Shown here: piece after piece, positions 8,922 to 19,584 of the stretch
Position numbering within the stretch: the first letter of the stretch is position 1
Layout of the letters: the number at the start of each line of letters is the position of its first letter
DNA from: Agarivorans sp. TSD2052
GTDB lineage: Bacteria > Pseudomonadota > Gammaproteobacteria > Enterobacterales > Celerinatantimonadaceae
NCBI RefSeq assembly: GCF_023238625.1
Contig: NZ_CP096670.1
Location: forward strand, 3,552,501-3,616,500
Direction: 5' to 3'
Length of the DNA: 64,000 nt
The notes under the pieces: generated by a model
What the model was told of the DNA's origin: nothing
Database searches by the model: none
Seen by the model: the letters and a program-made list of their open reading frames with translations, nothing else
Position numbers and translations under genes: made by a program

Positions 8922-11900
8922 TTAATCCTCTTCATAATAAAAGTAAATTTGCTTCGGACTCATATCCATATTGGCTTCTCTTGAACCCTGCATACAAGCA
9001 CCCGTCTCTTCACAAGTATGGTCTTGATCGTCATTTTGGTCGTCATACACCAATTCATCACCAGGATCTCCACCAAATACCCGAATAACGGATTCACCCT
9101 CTTCATCTTCACCTGAGTGAATAATAAGATCATCAGGTACTTTGTTAGCAACATCATAATAACGATTGGTATTGATACTCGCGCCTATGTGCATGTCTAC
9201 TGCATATGTTCGGCCTTTCCCTATCGTTGGAATGGTACAGGTCTGCGAGTTGGTGGTTTCGGGGATGAACGAAGTGAAATACACTTCACTGGCGAGTACA
9301 ATCGCGGCGCCGAGTGATTTCTCACCATCTTCAACCAGGTTATATACCCAGCCATTCGTTGAGCCTAAGGCAATAAGCTGAGTTTCAATCGCAGATTCAT
9401 CGGTTAAAGATCCAATAGGGTCACTGGTTATGTTGTATAGCTCACTAGAACTAATCGCTACAGGTTGGCTGCCAGAAGCGACTGCGGTGAAATCTGTCGA
9501 CTGAACATTGTAGTCACGGAACATATAAAATCGATTATCAACCCCACCAGGATCTTTATCACTAACCGGTTTAGTTCTATCACCCGTGCCTATCAGCACC
9601 GCATCGTAAGGCACTTGTTGCGAATCGGTAATAGTCACTTCGTTTTCGCCTTCGCCGGTGGTAACCCGAGTGAGTCTCTTCAGGTAGGTTCTAACAATCA
9701 CTGGTTCGGTAAAAAACTTACGTTTATCAGTAGCGACCGTCGGGTCACTGATATTCGCTAAGGCGGTCATTTTCCATTTACTTTGATCGGAAGAATGTAA
9801 ATCAACACGCCACACTCGACCTCCCATATCACCGAAATACAGACGGTCAAAGTTACCGTCGCCATTACTGTCTAAGGTGGCTATTTTAGCTGGCACACTA
9901 TGTGTTAGGCGATCATCTCTCGCATTAGTGAGACTCCAGACTAACGCCCCGCTTATAGCATCTACAATATATAAACCTCGTCCTTTAGTATCAGCAGCAG
10001 GGGTGGTTAAATCTTGATTAACATCGTAACCCGCACCAAAAATAACCACCGGATTTGTATGCCCTGGTACATAACCTACCTGAGGTTGAGACCAACTTTG
10101 GCCAAGCTCAGAAAAGTTGTCATTAGAACTGTCGATCTTCCATAACATTTTAGGCAAATCTGGATTGGTTAAGTCCATACCGTAATAAACCGCCCCCCCT
10201 CGACGTAGACCTGTAAATACCAGTACTTTGTCTCCGCTAGACGTATATTTACCATCATTGTCGGTATCTTTAAGAAATACAGCCGGGGTACCATCAACCC
10301 CATAAATATGCTGAGAGCTAGCAATGTTATTACGTAACGATAGTTGCCTGCCTAATAACTCATAAGGAAACAAGGCCCATGATTCAGACACTGACGAGCC
10401 AGTATCTTTGAACATGTGTAAAGCACCGCCGTTGGTCCCAGTTAAAATACGAATATCCATATCATCGGCGTCGGTGCTGTCCTCAGCCACACCAGAACGT
10501 AAACCATAGTTAATCACTAGAGGTCGAGAATGCAAAGGATCTCCCATCAAGTCTCGACGAATGGTTGTGCTAGTATCTCCATCATCATTGTCAACGTCTT
10601 GACCGCGGATCCAATTAACATGTTCTGCGATATCATCACCGTTTACCCCTAAGTGATTGGCTAAGGCATCCGCAGTCCCAGCTTTACTGGTTAAATTCGT
10701 CAGGTTTAGTTGAGAGAAGTTACCGCTGTTACTTTGATTAAAATAAACCATCCTTGCACTGTTACTGGCGAGTGTTTCTGACACTCCGCCTAACTCAACA
10801 TTGTTGCCATCTTTCACTGTCGACCAGAAGGTTTTAGCTTCATCGATAATCGAACCATCGGCGCCGATGGCAGGATTACCGTTTTGATCAGCCATGTACC
10901 CAGCTGATGAAAGTTCTAATTTTTTAAGGTTACCGCGCCACCTTGGATTTAAAGAAGGCTTAAACATCGCATAATAGATACGATCTAAGGTGCGAGTGCG
11001 GTCGAAGTTATTACTGGTGACCGCAGGAGATACCAATGAAGAGCTTTCTTCATAGATACCGATCAGCGCTTGGCGAAAAGCCGCTTCTAACGCTACCCCA
11101 TCTTCTGCGGGATAAAAGCTCCCCTGCGCATTCTCTGCGGTAGCAGTAAGCATCGCAGTGCCACCTTCAATGACATCTTCACCAAAACCAATGGTTGATA
11201 TTTTGGCGTATTGCCGTCCCGTCATATTAGGATTGATATCATTGGTATTCATCCATTTAGACAAAACAGGTAAATAACTGGTTGCGCTCCCCGTACCAAA
11301 ACCGACCGGATCTTTCCAAGTACAAGCGGCGACCGTGGTGGCATTATCACAGCCAGGTACATTGGCGGTATTAATAGGTAATGCGGTAACATTGCTGTTT
11401 TCGTCGGCATCAACACTCGGCGTGCCGTCGGTGACATAGATAATATTAATTGAGCTATCACAGCCTACTTCGTAGGGCGAAATGTAGTTGTTGCCAGACT
11501 CAATGCTAGTATCTCGATCATTACGCTCATTGTTATTGCCACTCTTGCCGTAATCAACCGCTTCACCAGCAAAGTAGTGCTTAGCTTCCATCAATGTTTC
11601 AACTAAGGGAGTGCCGCCGTTTGCAGTTAACTCAACAATGTCAGAGATTAAATCGTCGTTATCATCTGAGGCTTGAATACCGCGAATAACTCGACCACCA
11701 TCATTGGACCGATTAAATACCATCAAACCAAATTTAACCCCGTTAATGGTACTTAGTGCATTTTCCATCGCCTCTTGCGCGATTTCGATACGCGGGCGAG
11801 TGGTGGTGGCATCACTATGGTGATACCAGCGTAAATAGTTTGCTGAATAGAGCGTTATCAAATACCCATCATCAAAACTATCTTTAGTGGTTTGTTCTGC

Positions 11901-12644
11901 ATCGGCTTTCACTAAGGTGTAAAAATCTTCAGTATTGTTTGCCGCCCCATTAATTGGATGTCCTTGCGGAGCAGCCACATAAGAATTATTACTTTCACGG
12001 TATTGGCCAGGATTAATGGTAGAGACAATTTTGTCGTAGAACGTACCGTCATCAGCCTGCAACTTAACGGTAAAGGAGCGTTCGTTACCGCTATCGTCTA
12101 GCAGCTTACCATCTGTCGCATCACTGGCTAATTCATAATCATCTAGGCAGTCTAAGACCGTGTAATTGGCACCATTATTAAGCCGAACGTCATCCCAAGA
12201 ACCGGTTTGCCCTTGAGTGCGATGCTCTCTGAAATACCCGGTAAAAATGCCATTTTTGGCCAAAGCTTCATAAGACGCCGCGCAATTGTTAATGTCCCAG
12301 ATAAACCGACGGTCATCATTTGCACCCGTGGGGATATAAGACCCGTCGACACCGTTAACCGTGAAATAAATAAAGTCGTTATCTAGGCTATTTTGTGAGT
12401 TAATCGCAATCGGGTAGTTTTGGTAGCTAACATCACCACTAGCATCACGGTTATAGCCTTCACGCGTGGTGATATTCCACGCCATGCTGCCAGAGGTATC
12501 AAAAATAATCAGTACTTTAGGGTCTGCTGAGCTTAGGCTATTAAAATCAAATAAAAATAATTCAGTGTCATCGGCCCATACAGGAAGGGTCACACCAGCC
12601 GAGAGAACCACTGCAAGCAGTCCAGCGCTTAATCGACCATTCAT
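8922..12644 (-). CDS. pilY1: Type IV pilus tip adhesin / assembly protein PilY1
   Basis: 1240-residue secreted protein that primes pilus assembly with the minor pilins and can sit at the pilus tip. A signal peptide (MNGRLSAGLLAVVLSAGVTLPVWA) precedes a von Willebrand A-like domain with the MIDAS motif DTSGSM near residue 50 and an IYVTDGTPS strand near 395. The C-terminal beta-propeller carries PilY1 hallmarks: a calcium-loop-like DTDNDGKYTSSGD near 793 and DSNGDGNFDRLYFGDMGGRVWRVDL (second half) near 920-950. Many Asp/Asn-rich loops suggest further calcium sites. The C-terminus has four cysteines (HTCEETGACM and others). It sits between pilX and pilE in the usual order. Confidence 0.95.
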   Translation of the reverse strand: MNGRLSAGLLAVVLSAGVTLPVWADDTELFLFDFNSLSSADPKVLIIFDTSGSMAWNITTREGYNRDASGDVSYQNYPIAINSQNSLDNDFIYFTVNGVDGSYIPTGANDDRRFIWDINNCAASYEALAKNGIFTGYFREHRTQGQTGSWDDVRLNNGANYTVLDCLDDYELASDATDGKLLDDSGNERSFTVKLQADDGTFYDKIVSTINPGQYRESNNSYVAAPQGHPINGAANNTEDFYTLVKADAEQTTKDSFDDGYLITLYSANYLRWYHHSDATTTRPRIEIAQEAMENALSTINGVKFGLMVFNRSNDGGRVIRGIQASDDNDDLISDIVELTANGGTPLVETLMEAKHYFAGEAVDYGKSGNNNERNDRDTSIESGNNYISPYEVGCDSSINIIYVTDGTPSVDADENSNVTALPINTANVPGCDNATTVAACTWKDPVGFGTGSATSYLPVLSKWMNTNDINPNMTGRQYAKISTIGFGEDVIEGGTAMLTATAENAQGSFYPAEDGVALEAAFRQALIGIYEESSSLVSPAVTSNNFDRTRTLDRIYYAMFKPSLNPRWRGNLKKLELSSAGYMADQNGNPAIGADGSIIDEAKTFWSTVKDGNNVELGGVSETLASNSARMVYFNQSNSGNFSQLNLTNLTSKAGTADALANHLGVNGDDIAEHVNWIRGQDVDNDDGDTSTTIRRDLMGDPLHSRPLVINYGLRSGVAEDSTDADDMDIRILTGTNGGALHMFKDTGSSVSESWALFPYELLGRQLSLRNNIASSQHIYGVDGTPAVFLKDTDNDGKYTSSGDKVLVFTGLRRGGAVYYGMDLTNPDLPKMLWKIDSSNDNFSELGQSWSQPQVGYVPGHTNPVVIFGAGYDVNQDLTTPAADTKGRGLYIVDAISGALVWSLTNARDDRLTHSVPAKIATLDSNGDGNFDRLYFGDMGGRVWRVDLHSSDQSKWKMTALANISDPTVATDKRKFFTEPVIVRTYLKRLTRVTTGEGENEVTITDSQQVPYDAVLIGTGDRTKPVSDKDPGGVDNRFYMFRDYNVQSTDFTAVASGSQPVAISSSELYNITSDPIGSLTDESAIETQLIALGSTNGWVYNLVEDGEKSLGAAIVLASEVYFTSFIPETTNSQTCTIPTIGKGRTYAVDMHIGASINTNRYYDVANKVPDDLIIHSGEDEEGESVIRVFGGDPGDELVYDDQNDDQDHTCEETGACMQGSREANMDMSPKQIYFYYEED

Positions 12645-12703
12645 AACTCTCTCCTCGAATTTAACTTATGGCGACAGAAAAACAGACACCATTGACCCAT
12701 TAT

Positions 12704-13150
12704 TTATAACAGTGGTTGTTCTAGCCCTGCAGCGAGTGAAGTAGCAGAACGCTTAGATTTCCCATAGTGCTTAGTCACCTGCACCCTGACATAACGACAC
12801 TCAGTAATGGCGTTATTACTACTGGCGTTAAAACTGCGCGCACATACACTATCTACATTGTGGCTTAAGGTTCCATCAGCATCGGCAACCATGGTGGCCA
12901 CGGCCATTGAGGATGCGGGTGACATCGAGCCAATAACGCCTTGCAAAGTGGGCTCTATGACTAATTCGTTCATATCACCTTCCAAAACATGTTCTGCCCC
13001 CAAGCGATCGCTCATGGCAGAAACGACTTTCAAGCCCTGATTGGCACTGGTTAATAGAACGCCGCCTAAAAAGCTCAAAATAAGCAAAAACAGCATTGCA
13101 ACGAATAAGGCGGCTCCTTGTTGCTTAAGAGGCAGAGTAGTCTTGATCAT
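12704..13150 (-). CDS. pilX: Type IV pilus minor pilin PilX
   Basis: 148-residue pseudopilin-like protein. The N-terminus LKQQG|AALFVAMLFLLILSFLGG has a processing-type Gly and a long hydrophobic helix but no Glu at +5, which is typical of PilX. The soluble part contains a cysteine pair (SVCARS, TECRYV). Its ATG overlaps the pilW stop (TAATG), so the two are translationally coupled. 59 bases separate it from pilY1. Confidence 0.85.
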   Translation of the reverse strand: MIKTTLPLKQQGAALFVAMLFLLILSFLGGVLLTSANQGLKVVSAMSDRLGAEHVLEGDMNELVIEPTLQGVIGSMSPASSMAVATMVADADGTLSHNVDSVCARSFNASSNNAITECRYVRVQVTKHYGKSKRSATSLAAGLEQPLL

Positions 13151-14160
13151 TAGTACACCATGTTCCTTAACGACACGACTGATTCGAATAACGCCCTTCG
13201 GTAATGATCATTTGCGGCAGCAACCGGCATATCACCTAAGGTATAGCTGTTTGTATTAGTATAGTTTTGATCTTCAGTTAACGAGCGAACTAATAAAAAA
13301 AGCTTAGCCCCAATAACCCGTCCTTCACTCCACTGTTGCGGGCTTATGCTATTAGCGGCAACAAAATCATTGATCACTCCATCTTGAGCGGTATCGGTAT
13401 CAACCCCAAGTAACACCCGCATTCGCTCTATCCCTTCAACTAGCGGACCATTGCCAAGGATCTTCATACCGCTATCATTATCAAGATATAGCTGACGTAA
13501 AACCGGCAATCCAGACTGAGCGCTCACATCTAAGTAATAAACGATATGTTGGTATTCCCATATCTGGCGCCCCGGCATAGCCACTTCGGTTGGCCAAGGG
13601 TCACTAACGGTGAAAATCTGCGCACCGGCAGTATTAGCGGCAAAATAATACCGGTCATCGTCTAAGTCAGCCGCGCTTTGCTTAGGAGAGCCAATCACCC
13701 GTTTTATGCCGATGACATCTGAATCAACCACTAAATTACTGCGATCACTAACACAAGCATATTGCCCACTTAAAGAATTAGAACTACTTACTTGGCCGAC
13801 AAATAAGGAGCTGAAACGCCCTTCACTGGATGGAAAAGATCCTTCAGGGGAACCACCAATCCAATCAATCCTACAATCATTTGCTGCGCTAATATCGTTA
13901 GCAAGTAAAGTGACACCCGCTCCCCTAACCATAGGGTTACCCGTGTATTCACCAAAAAAACCTACCATTTTCAAATCGCGGGTAATGAGGTGCATGGCGA
14001 TACGCCCGCTCTCCATCAGTTGTTCACTATGGTAAGTAGACTCGGTACTACGCTGCGATGCCACAAGGAAGCTACCAATACCAGCAGTGAGAAATAGGCC
14101 AATTACGATGGCGATCATCCATTCGACTAAGGTAAAGCCACGTTGCCTAGATATAGTCAT
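13150..14160 (-). CDS. pilW: Type IV pilus minor pilin PilW
   Basis: 336-residue minor pilin. The leader MTISRQRG is followed by FTLVEWMIAIVIGLFLTAG with Glu at +5, then the PilW-type body (STYHSEQLMESGRIAMHLITRDLKMVGFFG begins it). I place the start at the ATG at 14160, which overlaps the pilV stop as ATGA; a further in-frame start four codons upstream is less likely. The C-terminal LFESVVSLRNMVY end is typical of the family. It is the second gene of the operon. Confidence 0.9.
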   Translation of the reverse strand: MTISRQRGFTLVEWMIAIVIGLFLTAGIGSFLVASQRSTESTYHSEQLMESGRIAMHLITRDLKMVGFFGEYTGNPMVRGAGVTLLANDISAANDCRIDWIGGSPEGSFPSSEGRFSSLFVGQVSSSNSLSGQYACVSDRSNLVVDSDVIGIKRVIGSPKQSAADLDDDRYYFAANTAGAQIFTVSDPWPTEVAMPGRQIWEYQHIVYYLDVSAQSGLPVLRQLYLDNDSGMKILGNGPLVEGIERMRVLLGVDTDTAQDGVINDFVAANSISPQQWSEGRVIGAKLFLLVRSLTEDQNYTNTNSYTLGDMPVAAANDHYRRALFESVVSLRNMVY

Positions 14161-14720
14161 GATGCCACCCAAGTAGTGAGCGCCATTTTCCGGCGGTCCT
14201 CAGACTGAGATTGACAGTTACTCACCACAGTGTTGGTACTATCAATCCCGGTGAAAGACTTTCTTGATTGCCAAGTCACTACCACGGTTAGCTCACCATT
14301 GGCACTCAGCAGCACACAACCATTTGGTTTGACTAAACCACCTTTACTGTGCGCGGCTTTGGCATAGAGGGCGTATTCCCAATGGTACAAATCATAATTA
14401 ACCACATCGGCTAGGCTGCAGTTGCTCATCACACCACTATCTTCAGCGCAACTAGGCTTACTTCTGGCAGCTTGCCCATCGCCAACTGTAACTGTGGCTG
14501 GGTTATTCGCTTGCCACGCCAAGTGATTTAAACGAACTCGCTCAACCATATCTTCAGCAGCTAACATGGCGAGGGTTCTTTGGTGAGTTTCAAAACTAGA
14601 TCGTTTGGCCACCGCTTGCATAGCGACTACCGCTAACAAACCAATAGCTAATATAAATGAAGTGACGATCACTTCTATCAGAGTAAAACCTCTGCATTGT
14701 GGAGTTATTCTATTTCGCAT
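14157..14720 (-). CDS. pilV: Type IV pilus minor pilin PilV
   Basis: 187-residue minor pilin and first gene of pilV-pilW-pilX-pilY1-pilE. The leader ends CRG|FTLIEVIVTSFILAIGLLAVVAMQ with Glu at +5. The segment RTLAMLAAEDMVERVRLNHLAW is the PilV family signature. Cysteines at SCAEDSG, SNCSLAD, NGCVLL and SNCQSQ could form two disulfides. The operon promoter should lie in the 130 bases between the ispH terminator and this start. Confidence 0.9.
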   Translation of the reverse strand: MRNRITPQCRGFTLIEVIVTSFILAIGLLAVVAMQAVAKRSSFETHQRTLAMLAAEDMVERVRLNHLAWQANNPATVTVGDGQAARSKPSCAEDSGVMSNCSLADVVNYDLYHWEYALYAKAAHSKGGLVKPNGCVLLSANGELTVVVTWQSRKSFTGIDSTNTVVSNCQSQSEDRRKMALTTWVAS

Positions 14721-14803
14721 CTAAACCTACCTATCCCTGATGCATTAACTAGCACTTGTTAGATGCACACTCCTTTTGCACCTAGTTATTTAGGGTATAG
14801 CGC

Positions 14804-14830
14804 AAAAAAGAAGGCCATGCCTTCTTTTTT
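14804..14830. terminator. Terminator after ispH
   Basis: The stem GAAGGC / GCCTTC (14810-14815, 14819-14824) has a CAT loop, with an A6 run on one side and a T6 run on the other. It separates the ispH operon from the pilV operon; the hairpin is symmetric and could work in either direction. Confidence 0.8.
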
Positions 14831-14851
14831 AGGGGATTTGCGAGAAAGGGA

Positions 14852-15796
14852 TTAGTTTTTCTGAACGACGCGTAACTCAGCAGGGACTTCAAAAATGGTA
14901 TTTTCTTCACGGCCTGGATTTTCAGTAACCGTCACCCCACCCATGGCTTTCAGGCCAAAAACAACCTCTTGGACTAATACTTCAGGTGCAGAGGCACCAG
15001 CGGTGACACCGACGCGACTATCGGCTTTAAACCATTGGCCATTGATGTCACTCACGCCGTCAATGAGGTAGGCTGCCGCGCCAGATTTTTCGGCTTTTTC
15101 GCGTAATCGATTAGAGTTGGATGAGTTCTTCGACCCTACCACCAACACCACATCAGATTTTTCAGCTAAATCTTTCACTGCATCTTGACGGTTTTGCGTG
15201 GCATAACAAATATCATCTTTACGCGGGCCTTGGATCTTAGAAAACTTGACACGCAATGCATCAATAATCGCTGAAGTGTCATCAACTGATAAAGTAGTTT
15301 GAGTACAATAAAACAGCTGCTCAGGTTTTTTCACCTGTAAGTGGGCGACGTCATCAACGGTTTCAACCAAGTAAATCCCCCCTTCAGCGTTATCGTATTG
15401 GCCCATAGTACCGTTGACTTCAGGATGACCGTGGTGGCCAATCAAGACACACTCAATACCTTTACGGCTAGCGCGGGTGACCTCCATATGAACCTTAGTC
15501 ACTAGAGGGCATGTAGCATCAAATATTTTCAGGGCTCGCTGTTTCGCTTCAACCCTTACTGCTTGAGACACACCATGTGCACTAAAAATACAAATGCTCC
15601 CCTCAGGAACATCGCTCAGTTCATCAACAAACTCGGCACCACGTTTACGCAAACCATCAACCACGTAACGGTTATGAACCACTTCGTGACGCACGTAAAT
15701 AGGTGCGCCAAACATTTCTAAGGCACGTTCAACAATAGAAATGGCTCGGTCTACACCAGCGCAAAAACCACGAGGATTAGCTAACAGTATTTCCAC
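14852..15796 (-). CDS. ispH: 4-hydroxy-3-methylbut-2-enyl diphosphate reductase IspH (LytB)
   Basis: Last enzyme of the MEP isoprenoid pathway, reducing HMBPP to IPP and DMAPP with a [4Fe-4S] cluster. 314 residues. The three cluster cysteines are visible: Cys12 in [10 protein letters not shown], the one in [14 protein letters not shown], and the one in [13 protein letters not shown]. The catalytic Glu lies in the [13 protein letters not shown] segment. It is the last gene of murJ-ribF-ileS-lspA-fkpB-ispH, ten bases after fkpB and followed by a terminator. Confidence 0.98.
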   Translation of the reverse strand: MEILLANPRGFCAGVDRAISIVERALEMFGAPIYVRHEVVHNRYVVDGLRKRGAEFVDELSDVPEGSICIFSAHGVSQAVRVEAKQRALKIFDATCPLVTKVHMEVTRASRKGIECVLIGHHGHPEVNGTMGQYDNAEGGIYLVETVDDVAHLQVKKPEQLFYCTQTTLSVDDTSAIIDALRVKFSKIQGPRKDDICYATQNRQDAVKDLAEKSDVVLVVGSKNSSNSNRLREKAEKSGAAAYLIDGVSDINGQWFKADSRVGVTAGASAPEVLVQEVVFGLKAMGGVTVTENPGREENTIFEVPAELRVVQKN

Positions 15797-15805
15797 TATT
15801 GTTCC

Positions 15806-16231
15806 TTAATTAACCGCAAGAATATCCACTTCAAAAATCACTGTTTGCCCAGCTAAAGGATGATTAAAATCAACCGTGACTGAATCGCCGATAATTTCCC
15901 GAACAATCCCAGGAATTTCGCTACCATCAGGCTGAGTAAACGCAATAATACTGCCTTCTTCGGCAGGCGCTTCATCACCAAACTTGCTGCGTTCGAAGTA
16001 CTTAATATTATCCGGGTTGCTAGGCCCAAACGCTTGTTCGGCATTAAGTTCAAACTGGCTTTTATCGCCGACTTTTAAACCCAACAAACATGCTTCAAAA
16101 CCGTCGGTTAAGCTACCATCCCCCATGACCAACTGAGCGGGCTTGGGGTAATTGTAAGTACTTTCGGCAATAGAGCCATCGCTTAACTTCAACACAAAGT
16201 GAAGTTCTACTTTGCTTCCTTGCTGAATCAT
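15806..16231 (-). CDS. fkpB: FKBP-type peptidyl-prolyl isomerase FkpB (SlpA)
   Basis: 141-residue SlyD/SlpA-type isomerase. It has the FKBP halves (VELHFVLKLSDGSIAEST; LVMGDGSLTDGFEACLLGLKVGDK) around an insert-in-flap domain (FGPSNPDNIKYFERSKF), and ends DFNHPLAGQTVIFEVDIL, a SlyD-family hallmark. It lacks the His-rich metal tail of SlyD, which points to FkpB. Its ATG overlaps the lspA stop (ATGA), and the lspA-fkpB-ispH order is the classic one. Confidence 0.95.
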   Translation of the reverse strand: MIQQGSKVELHFVLKLSDGSIAESTYNYPKPAQLVMGDGSLTDGFEACLLGLKVGDKSQFELNAEQAFGPSNPDNIKYFERSKFGDEAPAEEGSIIAFTQPDGSEIPGIVREIIGDSVTVDFNHPLAGQTVIFEVDILAVN

Positions 16232-16740
16232 TTCGCATCCTTTGATTGCGGTGAGAAAATACTATCTAACACCAACAACACTGCACCAACACATATCGCT
16301 GAATCCGCTACGTTGAATGAAGGCCAATGATAGCTGCCTACATAAAAATCTAAAAAGTCGATCACGTAACCAAATACCACTCGATCAAATACATTACCCA
16401 GTGCGCCACCAAGTACTAAAGCGTAAGCAATCGCCTGCCATTTCTGCTTGGCTGGTGTTTGCTTCATCCACCACAATAACAAGCCGCTCACGAGCAAAGC
16501 AATCGCGGTAAAAAACCAGCGTTGCCAGCCCCCCGCATCACTTAAAAAGCTAAACGCTGCGCCATAATTACGCACCGAAACCAAGTTAAAGAACGGTGTT
16601 ATTGCTACCGACTCATACAAATCAAAGGTTTTAGCAATGGCCAATTTAGTGATTTGGTCAACAGCAAAAACCAATACACTCAACCAAATCCATCGCAAAC
16701 CGCTCGTGGTGTTTTTTTCTGCGGTGATATCACTATGCAT
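16228..16740 (-). CDS. lspA: Lipoprotein signal peptidase (signal peptidase II)
   Basis: Inner-membrane aspartyl protease that removes signal peptides from diacylglyceryl-prolipoproteins. About 170 residues with four hydrophobic helices. The catalytic Asp pair is visible in [10 protein letters not shown] and [11 protein letters not shown]. The start at 16740 ([10 protein letters not shown]) is chosen because it is an ATG that overlaps the ileS end by eight bases; an upstream in-frame start would run deeper into ileS. It works with Lgt, which is also in this window, on lipoproteins such as BamD. Confidence 0.95.
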   Translation of the reverse strand: MHSDITAEKNTTSGLRWIWLSVLVFAVDQITKLAIAKTFDLYESVAITPFFNLVSVRNYGAAFSFLSDAGGWQRWFFTAIALLVSGLLLWWMKQTPAKQKWQAIAYALVLGGALGNVFDRVVFGYVIDFLDFYVGSYHWPSFNVADSAICVGAVLLVLDSIFSPQSKDAK

Positions 16741-19564
16741 AATGACGAGACTCACCTTCTCCTGCAACGTTAGTCACACAGCGACCACATAGGCTTGGGT
16801 GTTCGGTATTTTGGCCTACATCTTCTCGGTGGTGCCAACAACGATCACACTTCTCTGCTTCAGCGACTTCAACTAACACCTTCATATTGGCCAATTCGGT
16901 AGCAGCAGCTGACTCATCGGCAGTGTCGATGGCTTTTAGCGTTACGCCAGAGGTAAGAAGAACAAATCGCAACTCATCACCTAACTGGCTCAACACTTGC
17001 TCTAATTCTTGATCAACATACAAAGTGACCTTAGCTTCTAAAGTGCCACCAATTTTCTTATCACGGCGAGCTTGCTCTAAGTTTTTATTCACTTCATCAC
17101 GAACAGTGATTAACTTCGCCCAAAAAGCATCATTCATCGCACTGTCTTGAGCTAACGGGGTTAAACCTTCATACCATGTTTCGGTAAACACAAATTCACT
17201 ACGCTCACCTGGCAGAGCTTGCCAAATCTCATCGGCGGTAAAGCTTAAAATAGGCGCAATCCAACGAGTTAATGCTTCGGCAATTTGATACAACGCGGTC
17301 TGACAAGAACGACGCGCTAAACCGTCAGATTTGGCGGTGTACTGGCGATCTTTAATAATATCTAAGTAAAAGCTCCCCAACTCAATTGAGCAGAAGTGCA
17401 TTAGTTTCTGGTAAACCACATGGAACTGATATTGCTCATAAGCTTCAACAATTTCTTGTTGAACAGCAGCAGCCCGCCCCACTACCCAGCGATCTAGCTC
17501 AACCATATCTTCAGCAGCCACTAGGTGCTGTTTGGGGTCGAAACCCGCTAAGTTAGCGAGTAAGAAGCGCGAGGTGTTACGAATACGGCGGTAGGCATCG
17601 GCACTGCGCTTAAATACCTCATCAGATACACTCATTTCAGCGGTGTAGTTAGTTGAAGCAATCCACAAGCGTAAAATATCAGAACCTAGTTTGTTCCAAA
17701 TATCTTGTGGTGCAATACCATTGCCCAATGATTTAGAAAACTTATGCCCTTTAGCATCAACCGTGAAACCGTGAGTTAATACCTGTTGGTATGGCGCTTT
17801 ACCAGTCATAGCCGTGGCAATCATTAACGACGATTGGAACCAGCCGCGGTGTTGATCAGAGCCTTCTAAGTACATATCGGCCGCTTGACCATTAAACTCT
17901 TTACGCGCAGCGACCACACTTGAGTGAGTCGAACCCGAGTCAAACCAAACATCTAAAGTATCTTCTACCTTACGGTACTGCGCTGCTTCATCGCCTAATA
18001 GCTCTGCGGCGTCTAAGTCCCACCATGCTTGAATACCGGTTAGCTCAACACGCTTAGCAACATCTTCCATTAACTCTACCGCGCGAGGATGTAACTCGTT
18101 GGTCTCGCGATGCACAAACAACGCGATAGGCACGCCCCAAGTCCGCTGGCGAGAGATACACCAATCAGGACGGTTTTCTACCATACTTTCAATACGGCTT
18201 TGGCCCCAATCAGGGATCCATTGGGTTTTTTCAATTTCTTGCATAGCTTGCTTACGCAAACCATTTTGATCCATGCTAATAAACCACTGCGGCGTAGCAC
18301 GGAAAATAATCGGTGTTTTATGACGCCAGCAATGCGGGTAACTGTGACGAATAGCATGATGGTGTAACAAGGCACCGGTATGTTTCAGCTGTTCAATTAC
18401 CTTGTCGTTGGCTTTGAATACGTGCTGGCCAGCAAAGAACGGGGTATCGGCTAAGAACACACCGTTATCACCGACGGGGTTGGCAACTTCAAGCTGGTAT
18501 TTTTGACCTACCGCAAAATCTTCTTGGCCATGGCCTGGTGCAGTATGCACACAACCAGTACCAGACTCAGTTGTTACATGGTCTCCGAGGATGACGGGAA
18601 CCTCAAAGTCATAGAACGGATGCTTCACTTTAATCAGTTCAAGCGCTTCGCCCTGACAGTAACCTAAAGCATGGAAATGGGTGGCGCCAAAACGCTCTAC
18701 ACATTGCTCCATTAAGTCACGAGCAAGAATTAAACGCTCTTTGCCATTCTCTGTTTCAATTTGAACCAATACATATTCTAGATGGGCGTTTACCGCTACC
18801 GCACGGTTAGCAGGTAAGGTCCAAGGGGTGGTAGTCCAAATAACCGCAGAGATAGGGCCTTCACCACTAACACCTTCAGGGTGGTCGAATTTAGCTAATA
18901 CTGCAGCTTCATCAACGGCTGTAAATCGCACATCGATAGCAGGCGAAGTTTTGTCTTCGTATTCAACTTCCGCTTCTGCTAAGGCACTGCCACAATCAGT
19001 ACACCAATGCACAGGCTTAGAGCCTTGCAACAGGTGACCGTTATCAATGATCTTAGCCAAAGAACGAATGATGTTCGCCTCGGTATTAAAGTTCATGGTT
19101 AGGTAAGGGTTTTGCCAGTCACCTAAAATGCCCATACGGATAAAGTCGTTGCGCTGACCATCAATTTGCTTAGTCGCGTAATCACGGCATTTTTGACGAA
19201 ATTCAGCCGCCGTGACTTTCTTACCGGGCTTACCTACTTTCTTCTCAACTTGTAACTCGATAGGCAGACCATGACAATCCCAACCAGGAATGTACGGTGA
19301 GTCAAAATCAGACAAAGTCTTCGATTTAATAATGATATCTTTAAGCACTTTGTTCACGGCGTGACCAAGGTGAATATTGCCGTTGGCGTAGGGAGGGCCA
19401 TCATGCAAAATAAAGCTCTTTTTACCCTTTTTGGCCTGTCTAATTTTTCCGTACAGATCTTTTTCGTCCCAACGTTTTAGCATCGCAGGTTCGCGATTGG
19501 CTAAATTACCTCGCATTGGGAATTCGGTATCGGGTAGATTAAGAGTATCTTTATAGTCGCTCAT
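16733..19564 (-). CDS. ileS: Isoleucyl-tRNA synthetase
   Basis: Class I synthetase of 943 residues. It carries the HIGH-type motif ([16 protein letters not shown]) near residue 58, [18 protein letters not shown], the CP1 editing domain with [13 protein letters not shown], the [11 protein letters not shown]-like [16 protein letters not shown], and KFSKSLGN as the KMSKS loop near 603. The C-terminal zinc motif C..C / C..C (CDRCWHH and CGRCVTNV) is intact, as in the bacterial eukaryote-unlike type. It lies 20 bases after ribF and overlaps lspA. Confidence 0.99.
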   Translation of the reverse strand: MSDYKDTLNLPDTEFPMRGNLANREPAMLKRWDEKDLYGKIRQAKKGKKSFILHDGPPYANGNIHLGHAVNKVLKDIIIKSKTLSDFDSPYIPGWDCHGLPIELQVEKKVGKPGKKVTAAEFRQKCRDYATKQIDGQRNDFIRMGILGDWQNPYLTMNFNTEANIIRSLAKIIDNGHLLQGSKPVHWCTDCGSALAEAEVEYEDKTSPAIDVRFTAVDEAAVLAKFDHPEGVSGEGPISAVIWTTTPWTLPANRAVAVNAHLEYVLVQIETENGKERLILARDLMEQCVERFGATHFHALGYCQGEALELIKVKHPFYDFEVPVILGDHVTTESGTGCVHTAPGHGQEDFAVGQKYQLEVANPVGDNGVFLADTPFFAGQHVFKANDKVIEQLKHTGALLHHHAIRHSYPHCWRHKTPIIFRATPQWFISMDQNGLRKQAMQEIEKTQWIPDWGQSRIESMVENRPDWCISRQRTWGVPIALFVHRETNELHPRAVELMEDVAKRVELTGIQAWWDLDAAELLGDEAAQYRKVEDTLDVWFDSGSTHSSVVAARKEFNGQAADMYLEGSDQHRGWFQSSLMIATAMTGKAPYQQVLTHGFTVDAKGHKFSKSLGNGIAPQDIWNKLGSDILRLWIASTNYTAEMSVSDEVFKRSADAYRRIRNTSRFLLANLAGFDPKQHLVAAEDMVELDRWVVGRAAAVQQEIVEAYEQYQFHVVYQKLMHFCSIELGSFYLDIIKDRQYTAKSDGLARRSCQTALYQIAEALTRWIAPILSFTADEIWQALPGERSEFVFTETWYEGLTPLAQDSAMNDAFWAKLITVRDEVNKNLEQARRDKKIGGTLEAKVTLYVDQELEQVLSQLGDELRFVLLTSGVTLKAIDTADESAAATELANMKVLVEVAEAEKCDRCWHHREDVGQNTEHPSLCGRCVTNVAGEGESRHYA

Positions 19565-19584
19565 CGAATTACTTTTCCAGTCGT